Source: Marsupella aquatica (Eukaryota > Marchantiophyta). Taken from it: a DNA stretch of 64,000 nucleotides. The notes under the pieces are model-generated. The model was given only the letters and a program-made list of their open reading frames with translations. It was not told the DNA's origin and ran no database searches. This document shows, in pieces, positions 9,700 to 21,344 of the stretch. Location of the stretch: NCBI GenBank assembly GCA_973895155.1, contig OZ316900.1, positions 1-64,000 on the forward strand, read 5' to 3'. The first letter of the stretch is position 1; each line of letters starts with the position of its first letter. Made by a program: the position numbers and the translations under genes.

Positions 9700-11739
9700 A
9701 TCTCTTTTTCGTTTATTCAGACAAAGCCCTCGGGCCTCTACCCATTAGGTTAGAGGCCCGGAGGAGGTTTGACCCGAACCCTTTGGCCCGGCGGGACGAC
9801 TATAGAGAGAGGTGCTACGCACTTCGTGGGCGGTCGCGCACTCCGTGCCTATAATATCGTGGCCTTTGGGTCGCCGGTTAATGCCCTATCCCGCGTAATA
9901 GGAACTGTTAGGATTCGAACCCGGCCGCGGGTTTAGACTTTGTCTTTCCTTCGTACCCGGGGGGCCTTCCACCAGACCCACAATTCCGGGTGTACCCGGG
10001 CGAGGATACAGTAATGAACGTAGAAAAAGAAATCCTTATTTTGTGATCTGGTAAACTAAAACCTAAGGTCTCGAAACTAGCACCCAAACAATTGAAAAAC
10101 GACTAAGCCAAAAACATAGTCATGTGCTTAAGGATTCTAGCAAAAATATGGAACAGAGAGGGATCGCTGTGAATAATAATAATAGCTATGATTTTACGCT
10201 GAAAGGACAATATACGTAAAGTCCTCCCACTAAACCACAGTATTAATTGATTAATACAAGGTTTCTGTTTTACGATGGTCAAGGTTCGCATTTCTTCCAT
10301 AGACTGAATTAGTACCAATTTTCTGGAAATGCCAGAAAGAGAACAGATTAAAAGCATTACCAAGAATTGGCGGGCGATATATACCAACAGCCTGGATCCG
10401 TGGCTGTTGAATCCATCGAAATATCCTACTGAGGGGAGGGGGGGGGCCACAAGGCCCACGGCGCTGCGGGTTAATTAACGCTGAGGCCACCGCAATCACC
10501 CCCGCCAGAGTCTAGTTGCTTGTAGCACTCGCTACGACGAGATGAACTCACACCGTGCCCTCGGGACCTACGCCAGGTTGTTCCGGCGCCAACATCGACG
10601 AAATGTGGATCGATCATCTTCATACCGCAAGGTACTCCCTCCCGCGTCGGTGCCTGCAAGCGCCGAGAAAGCTCTGGAATTAAATGGTTTTTTCATCGTC
10701 TCCGAAATGATTTTGATAACCAAATGCGCAAGCCCATAGCTTGCGCCGATTCGACGCCGCGGCGGTATCCGCCCTCCCCAGGCAATTGGCGAAATCAGTA
10801 AGGGTTTTTGTATATTTTCCGTTACTGCGGTGATTTTTACTGGTACCATAGGGACCTACACTTCTATTCGACCCGATATTGTTGCTTGAGTTGCCAAATC
10901 GCCGGCACCGGGGGGGGCCGGAATACCCGAAACGAGAGTATTAAGAACTCGTACTGAGAAAGAGCCTCTCCCTAAGGTCCTGTGTCCTGGCAGTTTCTTT
11001 CTTTTCCTGTGAGTTTGCTTTTTTCCCCGTTTTTTCTTCCTCTCCCCCTCTTCTCAGTTCTTTGTCCGTTTCCGTCTGACAGACATAGTCCGGAGGCAAA
11101 GATAAAAAGTCCGGCTTTGGGGCCGCCCTTCGGCGGACCCAGAGAGCGCAGATACTGAAACTGACTCGGCGAAGACAGTAGCGGATTTGGTTCGTTGATA
11201 CAGCTCCGAGGAGACCCCGGCAATATCTGAGACTGTGGCAGATTCGGTCCGTTGATAAAGCTCAGAGACCGGTCCTTAGACCTTATCGACGGATCATCTC
11301 ATCCGCGGAAGCACTCCACGAACCAAACTCGTGTAGTAGTGCGAGCTGCCGCAAATTATGGAGCTCTTAGACATTCGGGACAGAGGAAACGCGATGCAAT
11401 CCCATTTCGCTGTCTCCGCCTGTCCCGTAAATAACATTCGGTAATTGTGATAGAGCCCTCCCTTCCAAGTCCTCTACCGTCTAGGAGGAAGTAGAGCCTT
11501 GATACGAGCGCCTCAATCGGCCAGCGAAATAATCGCGGTCGTAAGCCCGAAAATCCGATTAAATCGCGAAAATAAAAACCAGACTCCGTCCCTAGCCCGC
11601 CACAGCGAGCTAGGGACGGATTCAACGAAGAGTGCTGTTGCGTAGGCCCGTAACTCTAAAGCTGAGGCGATCATGAGTGAAACCAAAAGGGGAGGGTGTA
11701 TGTATTGTAAAAGGTCGTAATCTGCGACCTTCCAAGCAT
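9700..11739. other. Spacer, no conserved gene
   Basis: It includes GC-rich repeat modules (about 9720-9850 and 11050-11110) and a tRNA-like T-arm at about 9905-9930 that lacks a pairing acceptor and D-arm. A minus-strand frame at 10103-10459 is open for 118 codons and ends IIIIHSDPSLFHIFARILKH, but it has no family I recognise. Confidence 0.45.
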
Positions 11740-12110
11740 TATACCTTTTTACGAATAATTCGGTTTTACATTCGTAAAGAGTGATCGTTACAGCGAAGTA
11801 GTAGAAAAAACCCACTGGCTGGAGCAATTTAATAGTAACATATGGTGCTTACACAGGTTGACATCCAATCCAACCTAAAGGCGAGCGATCTGCTACAAGC
11901 AACCGAAACAATTTTTGGTGAATTGGTAGAAAAAATCGAACTACGTACATATGAAGTGTTAGTGAAAGGTAGAGCCAATAATGACACAAAAACTAGTCCT
12001 ATGGTAGACTCCCCAATTCGTTAGGTATACTTCGAGGAATTGCATAGACTGGTAAGAAATACCATTCCAGCACCATATGAGCCGGGGTTGACATGGGATT
12101 TGCGGGATAG
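11740..12110 (-). pseudogene. cob: cob pseudogene, 3' exon part
   Basis: Read in shifting minus-strand frames this gives the cytochrome b segments [47 protein letters not shown] and VGFFYYFA. These are recognisable as the C-terminal third of apocytochrome b, but several stops and frameshifts separate them. Near 11745 similarity to cob ends. The segment directly follows an intron 3' end, with domain V at 12182-12215. Confidence 0.8.
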
Positions 12111-12481
12111 GGTCAAGAGTCCACCCTATACGGCCCCAGGTTTACCCCCGTTAACCGATCCGGGCTACTTAAGTGCTCTCCGAACCGTACAAGATAGTCG
12201 CCCATCACACGGCTCTCTAACATGACTTTATTCCTCCTTCGGAGCTTGTTCAAATCCGGAAGGGCACACCCCACGGTCCTTTGAAGATGGCCTGATAAAC
12301 TCGTCAAAGTCAAAAACTTGACAAACGGGAACCATTTAGTAAGTACATAGGCTACTTCGCCACTGTTTGTTATCAAGCGCTTTTTTATTGCTAGGGACCT
12401 TTCGCTTAGGTGGGTAGGGATAAAAGCAACCCCTAGGACCTCACCGTTGTTTCCTACACGGCGGCTCGTCCCTTACCTTTT
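12111..12481 (-). other. Truncated group II intron inside the cob pseudogene
   Basis: This lies between cob segments that stop near codon 231 and resume near codon 262. Domain V is a 34-nt hairpin at 12182-12215 (GAGCCGTG...TACGGTTC on the minus strand). The body (CCTAGCAATAAAAAAGCGC, TAGCCTATGTACTTACTAA) is homologous to the plus-strand relic at 40180-40440. Only ~370 nt remain and the short exon expected between the two known cob insertion sites is not visible, so it may be a fusion of two introns. Confidence 0.65.
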
Positions 12482-13144
12482 CCATAAAAAAAAATAGGGA
12501 TAAAAACTATTTCATCTACATAGGAATTTATACTCAATGGATTTGGATTATTGTAACCATATCGATAATGCAGCCGGATGCAGGATACTAGCACCTACTA
12601 TTATAAAAGGAAGTAACTAATGAGGGCTAAAAAAACGATTTAAGGTCACATTGTCTAGCCGCCCCGAAGCCAAGTTACTATAGTGTCTCCTACGATAGGT
12701 ATTGCGCCAGCTGTGGCTCCATGAAGAGGACCCCGAGATAATACGTATCCTATAGAAGCTGTTACCATACTTGAGAATAGCGTGACGACCCCAAGACACC
12801 AAACTAATTTGCTAGGACTCACATAACTGTCGTAATATGAACCACGAAAAAAATGGAGATAAACGACGATAAAAAACATACTGGATCAGCATGCATATAA
12901 CGAAGCAACCAGCCTCCTTTCACATCTCTCACGATGTGTTCTACGCCTGAGAAAGCTACATCCACATGAAGTTATAATGTATAGCTAAGGAAACCCCTGT
13001 AAGTATTTAGATAACCGAACAAAGACCAGCCAACGAACCAGAACCTCACCAATAACTTATATCGCTAGGAGTTGGATGATCCATCAAGTGATTGTTAAGT
13101 GTAGGAGATATAGGTTGTTTAGGAATCGATAGTCGTCTCGCCAT
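12482..13144 (-). pseudogene. cob: cob pseudogene, 5' exon part
   Basis: It starts ATGGCGAGACGACTATCGAT (MARRLSIPKQPI) at 13144. It goes on through THE familiar cytochrome b N-terminal half ([61 protein letters not shown]) to FYGK near 12482. There are in-frame stops that C-to-U editing cannot remove, a frame shift near HVDLAF, and missing residues, including after YVLSRG. Together with the 3' part this is a decayed whole-gene copy. Apocytochrome b is essential to complex III, so an intact copy should exist elsewhere. Confidence 0.85.
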
Positions 13145-13400
13145 AACTTTCGTGCCTTTTTTTTGCGTATCATGGAAACTTTGTGTTCTTCATGATTGAC
13201 GTCACGCATAATGGGCAGGATTGACCCATCAATACAAGGCCCCGCCGGGTTGAGAAAAATAAATATAGATTTTTTCTTCGTTCTATAACGCCACCTCAAG
13301 CCGCCCGCATTGACGGAGTCCATAGAGCGAATAAAAAGAATTCTTTGGCGATGTTTCGAAGCATTTTGACCTTGAGCTGCTATGGCCTGCTGGGCTTAGC
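13145..13400 (-). repeat. Repeat X, copy 1 (5' flank of the cob pseudogene)
   Basis: This matches 45255-45490 with interruptions. The shared blocks include ATCATGGAAACTTTGTGTTC and TTGAGCTGCTA.GGCCTGCTGG. On the minus strand both copies keep a frame reading DVNHEEHKVSMIR, which looks like protein but is unidentified. The middle carries an AT-rich insert that differs between the copies. Confidence 0.6.
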
Positions 13401-13668
13401 TCTATCCCCGTAGGGGCAGGGGAAAGAGGCGGCTAAAAATATATATTTTTTTTGCTTGTCGTTTCATTGTCTGAAGTTTATGATTTCCACATGCTGAGTA
13501 ATACTCGTGTAGTTTTGTTTTGCGCACCCTCGCGGGTAGCGCATGAGTACCCAACCCCTAAGAATTAGGGGCGAGAGGGACCATTGGTGTGCATTGCTTT
13601 GCGTCAGCAACAGCAAACCCGGTTCTTTTATTACGGTCGATTATGACGCGCGAAGGAAGTGAGGCCCT
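13401..13668. other. Spacer 3' of atp6
   Basis: It contains an AT palindrome-like core (AAAAATATATATTTTTTTT at about 13436-13454) of the dispersed family. No gene is seen. Confidence 0.4.
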
Positions 13669-14427
13669 TTAATGAAGGTTTATAGCATCATTTAGGTAAA
13701 TACATAGCAAAATTGTGAAAACATAAGCCTGTAGGATGGCAACACCCAATTCTAAACCAGTTAATGCGAATACTATGAAGAAGGGAGCAAGCTGCGCCAG
13801 ATACAGAATACCCCCCATGGATAGCATAGTCCAAGCGAACCCACTTAAAATCTTGACTAAACTATGACCGGCCATCATATTGGCAAATAAACGTATTCCT
13901 AAGCTTAATGCGCGAAAACAATAAGAAATTAGCTCAAGAAGTACTAAGAAGGGTGCTAACGGCAGGGGTACTCCTTGCGGTAATGAGATACTAAAAAAAT
14001 GGAGCCCATGTGTTTGAAATCCAACTATAGTTATTCCAATAAAAAGAGAGAATGAGAGACCTAGGGTAATTATAAAATGACTCATTACTGTAAAACTATA
14101 TGGTATCATACCGATAAGATTGCAGAATAATAAAAAGGTAAAGGTGACATAGATTAGGGGGAAAAACCGTTGTTTCACCGAAGAAGCACCACTTATTTGT
14201 TCGTTCACCAAGTTAAGCACAAAATCATAAATCATTTCCACACAGGATTGCCAAGCATTTGGTACTAAGTGTCCTCCATTCAGGGTGACAAAATGAACCA
14301 GAAGCAATACTAAACCGATAGTTAGTAGCATGAACAAAGAGGAGTTGGTAAATGGTAAATGCAAATTTCCTATATGAATAGGAATCAATTGAATAATTGC
14401 AAATTGTTCTAGCGGGCTGCACGCCAT
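13669..14427 (-). CDS. atp6: ATP synthase F0 subunit 6 (a)
   Basis: Subunit a forms the proton half-channels against the Atp9 ring. The 252-residue product starts MACSPLEQFAIIQLIPIHIG and has the catalytic-helix motif SLGIRLFANMMAGHSLVKIL, with the essential arginine in GIRLFAN, and ends AYVFTILLCIYLNDAINLH. The frame is open 27 codons further upstream to 14508, but the ATG at 14427 matches the bryophyte start. Helices are evident throughout. A diverged fragment of the same gene lies at 8374-8565. Confidence 0.97.
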   Translation of the reverse strand: MACSPLEQFAIIQLIPIHIGNLHLPFTNSSLFMLLTIGLVLLLVHFVTLNGGHLVPNAWQSCVEMIYDFVLNLVNEQISGASSVKQRFFPLIYVTFTFLLFCNLIGMIPYSFTVMSHFIITLGLSFSLFIGITIVGFQTHGLHFFSISLPQGVPLPLAPFLVLLELISYCFRALSLGIRLFANMMAGHSLVKILSGFAWTMLSMGGILYLAQLAPFFIVFALTGLELGVAILQAYVFTILLCIYLNDAINLH

Positions 14428-14565
14428 AATTGATTCTATTTTTTTTAGAAAAGGAGGCCGCTGATAGCGACCCACCATAATAAGAGATAAACAATTGAGT
14501 TTGGGCAAGAAGGCGTATTATTTTCTTGGATAACCGGTAGGAAATGCCATTACCCGGCCTAAGCA

Positions 14566-14949
14566 TTACTGGGCAGGAATCAGAAAAGGTTCTGTGATAA
14601 GCCGCCGACTCGGTCTACTATATGGGAAGTCCCGACCGACGCATAACACACAGAATTTAGCTACTCCCCATAGCTTTTGATGAATGAGGTGTATACCACG
14701 GTTTGAACCGGAAAGAAAGTTTCTCATTATGAATTTCTTACAATGTCGAATCCGGAAAATAACCAAACTGGGGTAATAAACACCTAAAAATTCGAACCGG
14801 CCCCCACGAACGAAAATGTAAATATTACGTAAGAATGAATCCTTATCTACATATTTTCTGGAGACAGAAAGGGATACGTATAAAAATTCCAACAATTTGA
14901 TACCAATTAACCTTTCTAACAGTAAAACAAATAGGATTTCATGGGGCAA
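14566..14949 (-). CDS. Hypothetical 127-residue ORF between rps7 and atp6
   Basis: An open minus-strand frame encoding a basic, aromatic-rich protein (PHEILFVLLLERLIGIKLLE, SRKYVDKDSFLRN, FRIRHCKKFIMRNF). It lies in the rps12-rps7-atp6 transcription direction. I do not recognise a family. It may be a degenerate ribosomal protein or simply a chance frame. Confidence 0.3.
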   Translation of the reverse strand: MPHEILFVLLLERLIGIKLLEFLYVSLSVSRKYVDKDSFLRNIYIFVRGGRFEFLGVYYPSLVIFRIRHCKKFIMRNFLSGSNRGIHLIHQKLWGVAKFCVLCVGRDFPYSRPSRRLITEPFLIPAQ

Positions 14950-15016
14950 ATAAGTTTGCGTAAATTATAGAGCCATTTCCGATCCGTAAGGCCAAAGAAG
15001 CACGTAGTGCCCGCAA

Positions 15017-15057
15017 AGGAGTGTTTTTCGGACCCAATGGGTCCGAAAAACACTCCT
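15017..15057. repeat. Perfect 20-bp inverted repeat (hairpin)
   Basis: Arms 15017-15036 and 15038-15057 are exactly complementary around one unpaired base (arm AGGAGTGTTTTTCGGACCCA). It lies in the rps7-atp6 spacer and could form a very stable stem that ends or protects an rps7 transcript 3' end. Confidence 0.85.
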
Positions 15058-15544
15058 GCGGAAGAAGGGGCTGAGGGTTCGGCATGAAGACCCGATAGGG
15101 GAGAGTCCGATGCCCGTTGGTTGCGCGTCTTAGACCCGGGTAAAATTTTTTTATTCATCCCCGGGCGGGGAGGGATGAAATTAATTGAAAAAGGTAATCC
15201 ATCCGAGTAATCTCTATATGAGATAAGTTAATTATCTCGTACCAACCATATGAATATTCTAATAACCAATAGTCTAGTAGTTTATCCCTTTTTTGTATCA
15301 TATCATCCAGTACTGGAAGCTTTACAATCGCTGCGGGCTCCCCTATCAGATTGACAGAATATGGCGAAACAATCAAAGTGAGATAAAATTCGGCGCATAG
15401 TCAGATATTTCATTGCCAAGTCGGAATTGGGAACGAAGTTTGGGATGGTGTATCCGCCTAGGTATAGCAATCACTAAATCGAAATGACAAAATGTTTTCA
15501 GTTGCTCGCGGGTGAGCTTTTCTATAACCGATAAAGTAGATAGT

Positions 15545-16237
15545 TTACCACCATCTATAGTGGGAGAAACTACGATTGGCTTCAGCAAGTTTATGAAGAT
15601 CATCCCTTTTTTTACGGGCAATCCCCATCTTTTGGGAAGCCTCCAGTATCTCAGCGTATAAACATTGATCCAAGCTTATGCTCTTCCTGCCCATACGTCG
15701 TTTGGCTGCTGATTCAGGCATCCAACGAATAGCTAAGGTTTCTTGACGAGTTGTTGCTGTAATAGACGGTACTAATCGAGTAATGCCTGAGATTCTTACT
15801 TTTTTCACTCCACAAATAGGCTTGACATTTTCTATGGCGTTAACCAAAAGTTTTATTACATCGCCATGAGGAGCTAGACGATGAAACGTTTTATAAACAA
15901 TAGCACGAGATCTCGTTTTTTTCCCATCAATCATGCAAATGTGAACCAATTTTTTTATCAATTGTTTTTGTTTACCATTTAAGCCCCGGATATAGCCCAA
16001 ATTGTCTGAGCAATTGTATGTGCTTGCCCCACGGCCCCTAGGTCTTGATGGCAAAAGCCCTCCCAGGGCGTAGCATAAATATCTACGGTGGGATAAGCAA
16101 AGCGCATAAACGCTTTCTGTTTCGCGACAAAATCTATTCCTTTTCGTTCCCACCCTCTCTGAAAGTCCTGATGAGTGAAACCAATCAAGAGATGAACTAA
16201 AAACACAGTTGAAATTCGATTTTTCGAATAAATTCAT
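15545..16237 (-). CDS. rps7: Ribosomal protein S7
   Basis: S7 organises the head of the small ribosomal subunit by binding the 3' domain of rrnS. The 230-residue product has a poorly conserved N-terminal ~85 residues and then the core [65 protein letters not shown] and the C-terminus [15 protein letters not shown]. Its ATG overlaps the rps12 stop by 4 nt (ATGA), the bacterial str-operon arrangement, so the two are surely co-transcribed. Confidence 0.97.
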   Translation of the reverse strand: MNLFEKSNFNCVFSSSLDWFHSSGLSERVGTKRNRFCRETESVYALCLSHRRYLCYALGGLLPSRPRGRGASTYNCSDNLGYIRGLNGKQKQLIKKLVHICMIDGKKTRSRAIVYKTFHRLAPHGDVIKLLVNAIENVKPICGVKKVRISGITRLVPSITATTRQETLAIRWMPESAAKRRMGRKSISLDQCLYAEILEASQKMGIARKKRDDLHKLAEANRSFSHYRWW

Positions 16238-16614
16238 ATATAATCTTTGGGTTTTTTCGTACCATATTTAGATCTGCCTCGACGTCGACCCGGTATTCCT
16301 TGAAGATCTTTAACTCCTCGAATACAATGGTATTTTACGCCTGGCAAATCTTGCACTCTACCTCCTCGAACCATAACCACGGAATGCTCCTGCAAATTAT
16401 GCCCTTCGCCGGGGATGTAAGCAATTGTTTCATTTCGATTGGTTAAACGTACCTTAGCTATCTTGCGTAAAGCTGAATTAGGTTTTTTCGGCGATCTTGT
16501 CGAAACACGCAGGCAAACCCCCTGCTTTTGAGGACATTTATTTAAAGCTCGAGTACGCTTTGTCCGTCGTTTCGACTCCCTGCCTTTACGAACAAGCTGA
16601 TTCATTGTTGGCAT
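16234..16614 (-). CDS. rps12: Ribosomal protein S12
   Basis: S12 sits at the decoding centre. The 126-residue product [17 protein letters not shown]... contains the highly conserved [20 protein letters not shown], the loop KKPNSALRK and [21 protein letters not shown], and ends [15 protein letters not shown]. It is full length and intronless. It is the first gene of the rps12-rps7 pair. In many angiosperms nad3 lies upstream, but here nad3 is elsewhere. Confidence 0.98.
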   Translation of the reverse strand: MPTMNQLVRKGRESKRRTKRTRALNKCPQKQGVCLRVSTRSPKKPNSALRKIAKVRLTNRNETIAYIPGEGHNLQEHSVVMVRGGRVQDLPGVKYHCIRGVKDLQGIPGRRRGRSKYGTKKPKDYI

Positions 16615-18889
16615 ATTTCGCTTATTTCGTTTTTTTCCATTAATTTAAAAATTCTTCGTACCCAAAATTCGGCTCAAAATCGTTTGATTAATCCCCAACC
16701 GATAAATATGAATTTCTAGATATTTTCAAGCCCTTTGGCCCCGTACTCTCCTTCCTTTGTTTTGTCGTGGAGACTTTAAAAATTTATCATTTCGTTTATG
16801 CTACTCGCGCCACCTTCGGCCCTCTCGCATATCGCTCAGCCGAAGTCTGGTACGATTCATCCGTAATAGGTAGAACTCATTTTACGTCACCCGAACCGTA
16901 CATACTAGTTTCGCATCCTCAAAACGTTACGGAACAGGTATTTGGGTGGCCTGCGTAGGCCTACAATTACTAGTCTTCGGGCGTCGGCCTCCCCCTGGAG
17001 GGGGGGGGGGGTAAGAGTCCGCGGGGCCTCGAAGTAAACTTCTTCTTTGCTAGCATCAGTTTCATTATGCTAGGAAAGTGGACTAGAAAAATAAATATGT
17101 TACTGCTGCTCGACCGAAGGGACGCCGTAGGTGTCCGATGGTCCGACTTCAAATTTGCCTTTGTTGTTTCGAAGTCCTGTTAACCACCAGCCGGCTCGCC
17201 ACTTTTCTTTCAAGTCGCGCTGAGGCGGTCTTTTGAACATACGACGCCGATAGGTGAGTGAAAAAGTATCTCCTCCATCGCCGCTCGAAGGTTGGAAGCA
17301 TTTCGCACTGAAGGATAGGAGGTTAGCGGCGTAACAGATCGTCTCGACTCCTCCCAAGTCCCGCGCGAAGAAGAGGATTGGCTAAGTCTGGACGTACTTC
17401 TTCGTGGATGATGCTCGTCCACGAACACGGATCTCTCCAACCCCCGACGTCAGACAAGCTTTTTCTCCTGTTTTAGCAGCTAGCTGCATATCGTGCGGAA
17501 TGAATGGCACATTACATTGATGGCGAATTCGGAAGGGATGATACTCTTCTTGGTAGCCGGGCTAGCATATTCTTCGGGCCAGCCAATGTGGTAACCAACC
17601 GGAGTGGTTCTGTAGGGTACGATGCTAGTACAAGGTAACGGGGACCACCCACCGGAGAGGTCGGCGGCCATGAACCTCTCGCTTCTCTGCACGGGATAGC
17701 GTTATTAGTATGTATCGCACATCGAAAGATGAAGAAGATTAAATGGATGGACATATTTTTTATTTATTTTTATGTCGAAAAGAACGAGTAAATTTACTGA
17801 TTTGCCAAGGGAGCGCAATGGTGGGTACCCAAGTAGTAACGTAGTCGAGGAGGTATGAAATCAAAAACTCATTTGTTTGATTTGATTATAAGTTTTTCTT
17901 ACAAAGCGCAACGATTCGCTCAGCATCATGCCTTCACCGGTAGTCTTAGCGAGGGAGACGACTTCTTCTCGGCTTTACCAAAGAAGGGCGGCCACCGTTC
18001 CCCATGTCGGCGTAGCTCTCTTACAAGAGTTTTTTGGGTATTCTAAAGTTTAGGCATCCCCTGTATTTTCGTGCTGTCTTAACGAATCAGATAGATTTAA
18101 ATCTCGTTTTTGTTGCTTAAAACCCAACTCTGTTTGCTTAATACGTTCGTTTGCACGTATCCCCTTCATACGTTTTTTCGATCGTTGCGGGGACAACTCG
18201 ATCTCGTCTTCTTTAATGCGTAAAATATGTACCTTTAGTCTACGAAGCGACCCCTTCCCGCAGGGCAGATGGTTAACCTGCGATAGGTTTCCAATTTTCA
18301 CTTGCAGTGCGCAGCGCCTGCCGGCCGGCGACACCCCTAATTCGAATATGGTTCATGGGCGGCACCACCGACACGTTCCCAGGGCGCACTAGTAAACTAT
18401 TTGGAACTTTCCGTTGGGTGCGCGGATTCCGTTCTAATGTAGTGCAAGTGGAGCCAAAGCCTCATACGAAGAAGATAGGGTAAAGTTGCAGCAGTTACGA
18501 TAATGGTTAGGAAGAAACGAAAACGTAATCATAAATGTCTGATAGACCGCTCAAATGTGCAAATAATGCAATTACAAGTAATAAAAGTGGTTGAGACTGA
18601 CAATAATAAATTTCGAAATTGAGACATTGAAAAAGACACTTTTGAAACCAATAAGATTCGTGAAAGCTCTTTCCGATAAAAATGCCAAAAAACCATGCGA
18701 GTAAAAAAAGAACGAATTCGAAACAAATATCTTCAAACTTGATTCAATATTAAAAAAGTGAATAATTTTGTACCGAACGGAAGCCGGGATAATTAAAAAC
18801 ATTGAAGTTTATTCTTTTTTTTTGTCGAAACCGCCATAAAGCCTTTTTCCCCTCGCTCCCGGAGCAACCTCAGTGGAGGTAAGTAAGAT
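16615..18889. other. Spacer, possible small ORFs
   Basis: No conserved gene is recognised. A minus-strand frame at 18050-18334 encodes a charged peptide (LRRLKVHILRIKEDEIELSP, QRSKKRMKGIRANERIKQ) that looks protein-like but is unidentified. A GC-rich poly-G tract lies at about 16999-17010. Confidence 0.4.
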
Positions 18890-18962
18890 TATCCCTTACG
18901 GGATTTGAACCCGTGTTTTCGACATGAAAAGCCGATGTCCTATACCCCTAGACGAAAGGGAC
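18890..18962 (-). tRNA. trnE: tRNA-Glu(UUC)
   Basis: A 73-nt cloverleaf with acceptor GTCCCTT/AAGGGAT (first pair G-U), anticodon TTC in CTTTTCATG, T-arm ACGGGTTCAAATCCCGT and discriminator A. Confidence 0.95.
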
Positions 18963-20706
18963 GAAATCGCTTCAAAAGTGCCTAACGGTGCCCCTACTAT
19001 TTCGTTCCGGAGTGAAAGTATAAAAACGAAAATATTTTGGGTTTTCTATCGGTGGTCCGTATTCACCGGAAGGCTTATTATTCGCTAGTTATTATTCGCT
19101 AGGCGGCGAAGCCCGAAGCATTACGGGGGCCCGTAGACCGAATGGCTCTGCGGCGGGTCAGCCGCTTCATCGATCGATGGAAATATATATCGAAGTCATA
19201 AAGGACTTCTTATAGCATCTTTTTACTACCACTCAGCAGTATACCATATCCGTTTGAGGCCGCGAGCCAAGCGTTGTATTGCGCTGGAAGTGGTTGGAAA
19301 GGTTCTCAAGTAGAATTAAATTGCCCGTTGTATATTTCGAGGTCCGAGGGTCGAGACCTGCGGTAGTTTTGCGTACTCGAGATGACGAATTACAGGTTCA
19401 AGATCCCCGTACGCAACGACTTATAGGAGAATAGCGCCCCCTCGTTCAACAGTGACGCTGGATTCGAAAACGAAAAGGGGGGTATAGCCAAACCTTTACG
19501 GGTTCCAATACTGTAAGAGATGTATCCATCCCCTTCGTACCGCCGGATGAATAAATAGTCTACGTAACGCTTCAATGTTCGATTCTCTATCAAAATCCGA
19601 GTTTCTCTATGATGTTGGTCACGAAGGGAGTGCGCACGACGAATAGGATCTTGAGCAGCACTTGGGGCCGTCGCAAACGAATGACTATTTTCCTATCGAG
19701 ATAACTCCAAATTACTTGCTTCGGATTCTTCGTCCTTATTAGATGTATGGAGACTAAATTTCAGATCGATGATGCTATGTCAACCTTACGGCGTATTATG
19801 TGTATTCCCGACCACAATTGAAGGCCTCATTCAGCAAAGATCCTAGACATTCAACCCATACATTTTGCACGAAGTTCTACTAGAGCAATCAATTATCGCA
19901 CAGGCTATATAACCCCAATCCCGACTCTAGATGCTCTTAGTTTACCGGTGTTGTTTTCGAAAAGAACGGAATATTACGGAAGAGCAACACACGTCATAAG
20001 TTAATGATGCCGTTGTGAAAAAACGGCAACTGGCCGAATTAATAACCAAAAGTCATACGAGCATCTTTTTCGAATAAAATATGTAAGCTACTATACGGTT
20101 TCGAAAAATCTCAATAGGTACTCCTTGGGATTGACGGTTCAGAAAACTACAAGTTTTCTTGTTGCATAATAGTATTCTTATTTATGATTGTAAAGTATTT
20201 TTTTATTTTGCCGAAACCCGTGCACCAGAAAGCCTTTCGGCTCTGTTTTTGGAGCAATCTAACGGTAGGTGCTTCGCCGCCCCTTACGATATTTGAGTGT
20301 CACGTCCAAAAAAATTTTGTTTTCAAAATGGAATGCGCTTCCATCCATATAACGCTTATAGAACCATCCGGGAAATGCTAAGCGAAGAAATATATATCCG
20401 TACGGCCCGGTCTTCAGCCCTATAGCTTATCGGGGAGATAGCCTCTGGCCCTCTCCCGGAAACAAACCGGTTTCCCTTTTTTTGTCGGTCTTTTTCCCTT
20501 CCCCCGTCTGACAGTACCCCGCGCTATGGGCCTTTTCTCTCGGCTTCAGCTCTATTCCCGACACGGGAATGGGGAGAAAATAAAATCCAAGAAACACAAA
20601 ATATGAGAGACGAACAAAGGGAAGAGAAGCTGATCGCGCCTTCTGCTTGCTCCGCCGATGATCACGATCATTTCGTGCCTGTTAGACTAAAGACCCGGTA
20701 CCTACA
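18963..20706. other. Spacer with relics similar to 40540-40760
   Basis: Around 19180-19335 there are blocks resembling 40540-40760 (ATATCGAAGTCAT..GGACTTCT and AGGCCGCGAGCC, then a TTCTCAAG block), so both are diverged copies of one unidentified sequence. A minus-strand frame near 19390-19700 (RILIENRTLKRYVDYLFIRR) looks protein-like but has no family I can name. Confidence 0.4.
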
Positions 20707-20778
20707 AGCGGAAAAAGGGACTTGAACCCTCAACCTTAGCCTTGGCAAGGCTATACTCTACCATTAAGCTATTTCCGC
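20707..20778 (-). tRNA. trnG: tRNA-Gly(GCC)
   Basis: A 72-nt cloverleaf with acceptor GCGGAAA/TTTCCGC, anticodon GCC in CTTGCCAAG, T-arm GAGGGTTCAAGTCCCTT and discriminator T. Confidence 0.95.
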
Positions 20779-21270
20779 CATAAATTGCGATATATATACA
20801 TGACTCGGCACAGGGTATAATGGCTCCTCCGTCCGCCTCACGGCGGACCAGTCAGGCCTTGGATCTCTGCCCCTCCTCCCGAAGCCAGAGACTGGGGTAG
20901 ACCGAGTAATTTAATACTCATATCTAGTCCTATACCGAATTTTGGGGTAAAGCCACCAGGCTCTAGTGGTACCTGCGGCGAGCAGTCCACCACATGTGTA
21001 GTAAGATTACCAAACTGGCGATAGTTCACACCACCCCCAGGGAGGGACTATTTACGATTTGGAACCCCATCTCGGCGCCACGAGTCCATAATAGTCGGAC
21101 AATACAAGAGCACAGTGTGCTTAAGCCATTAGTCGGGGGACGTAGGTATATATATATATTTTTTTTCTCGTAGCCTTTTCCGCGGGGGCGGAGCTAGAGA
21201 ACGTCTGCTTGGAACTAGTTATTCTCTACTTATCTGACGTATTCTCTTAGTCCAATCCGATGGATAGGCC
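20779..21270. other. Spacer
   Basis: It contains an AT palindromic core (GGTATATATATATATTTTTT at about 21147-21166) flanked by GC-rich sequence. No gene is seen. Confidence 0.4.
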
Positions 21271-21344
21271 CATGCTTGGAAAGATTCGAACTCTCAACCC
21301 CCAAATCCGTAGTTTGGTGCTCTATCCAATTGAGCTACAAGCAC
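21271..21344 (-). tRNA. trnR: tRNA-Arg(ACG)
   Basis: A 74-nt cloverleaf with acceptor GTGCTTG/CAAGCAT (first pair G-U), D-arm TAGCTCAATTGGATAGAGCA, anticodon ACG in ACTACGGAT, and T-arm GAGAGTTCGAATCTTTC. Confidence 0.94.

Noticed and set aside
9895-9935. tRNA-like T-arm (GGGTTCGAATCC on the minus strand)
   Set aside because: The T-stem does not fully pair and no acceptor, D-arm or anticodon arm can be fitted upstream.
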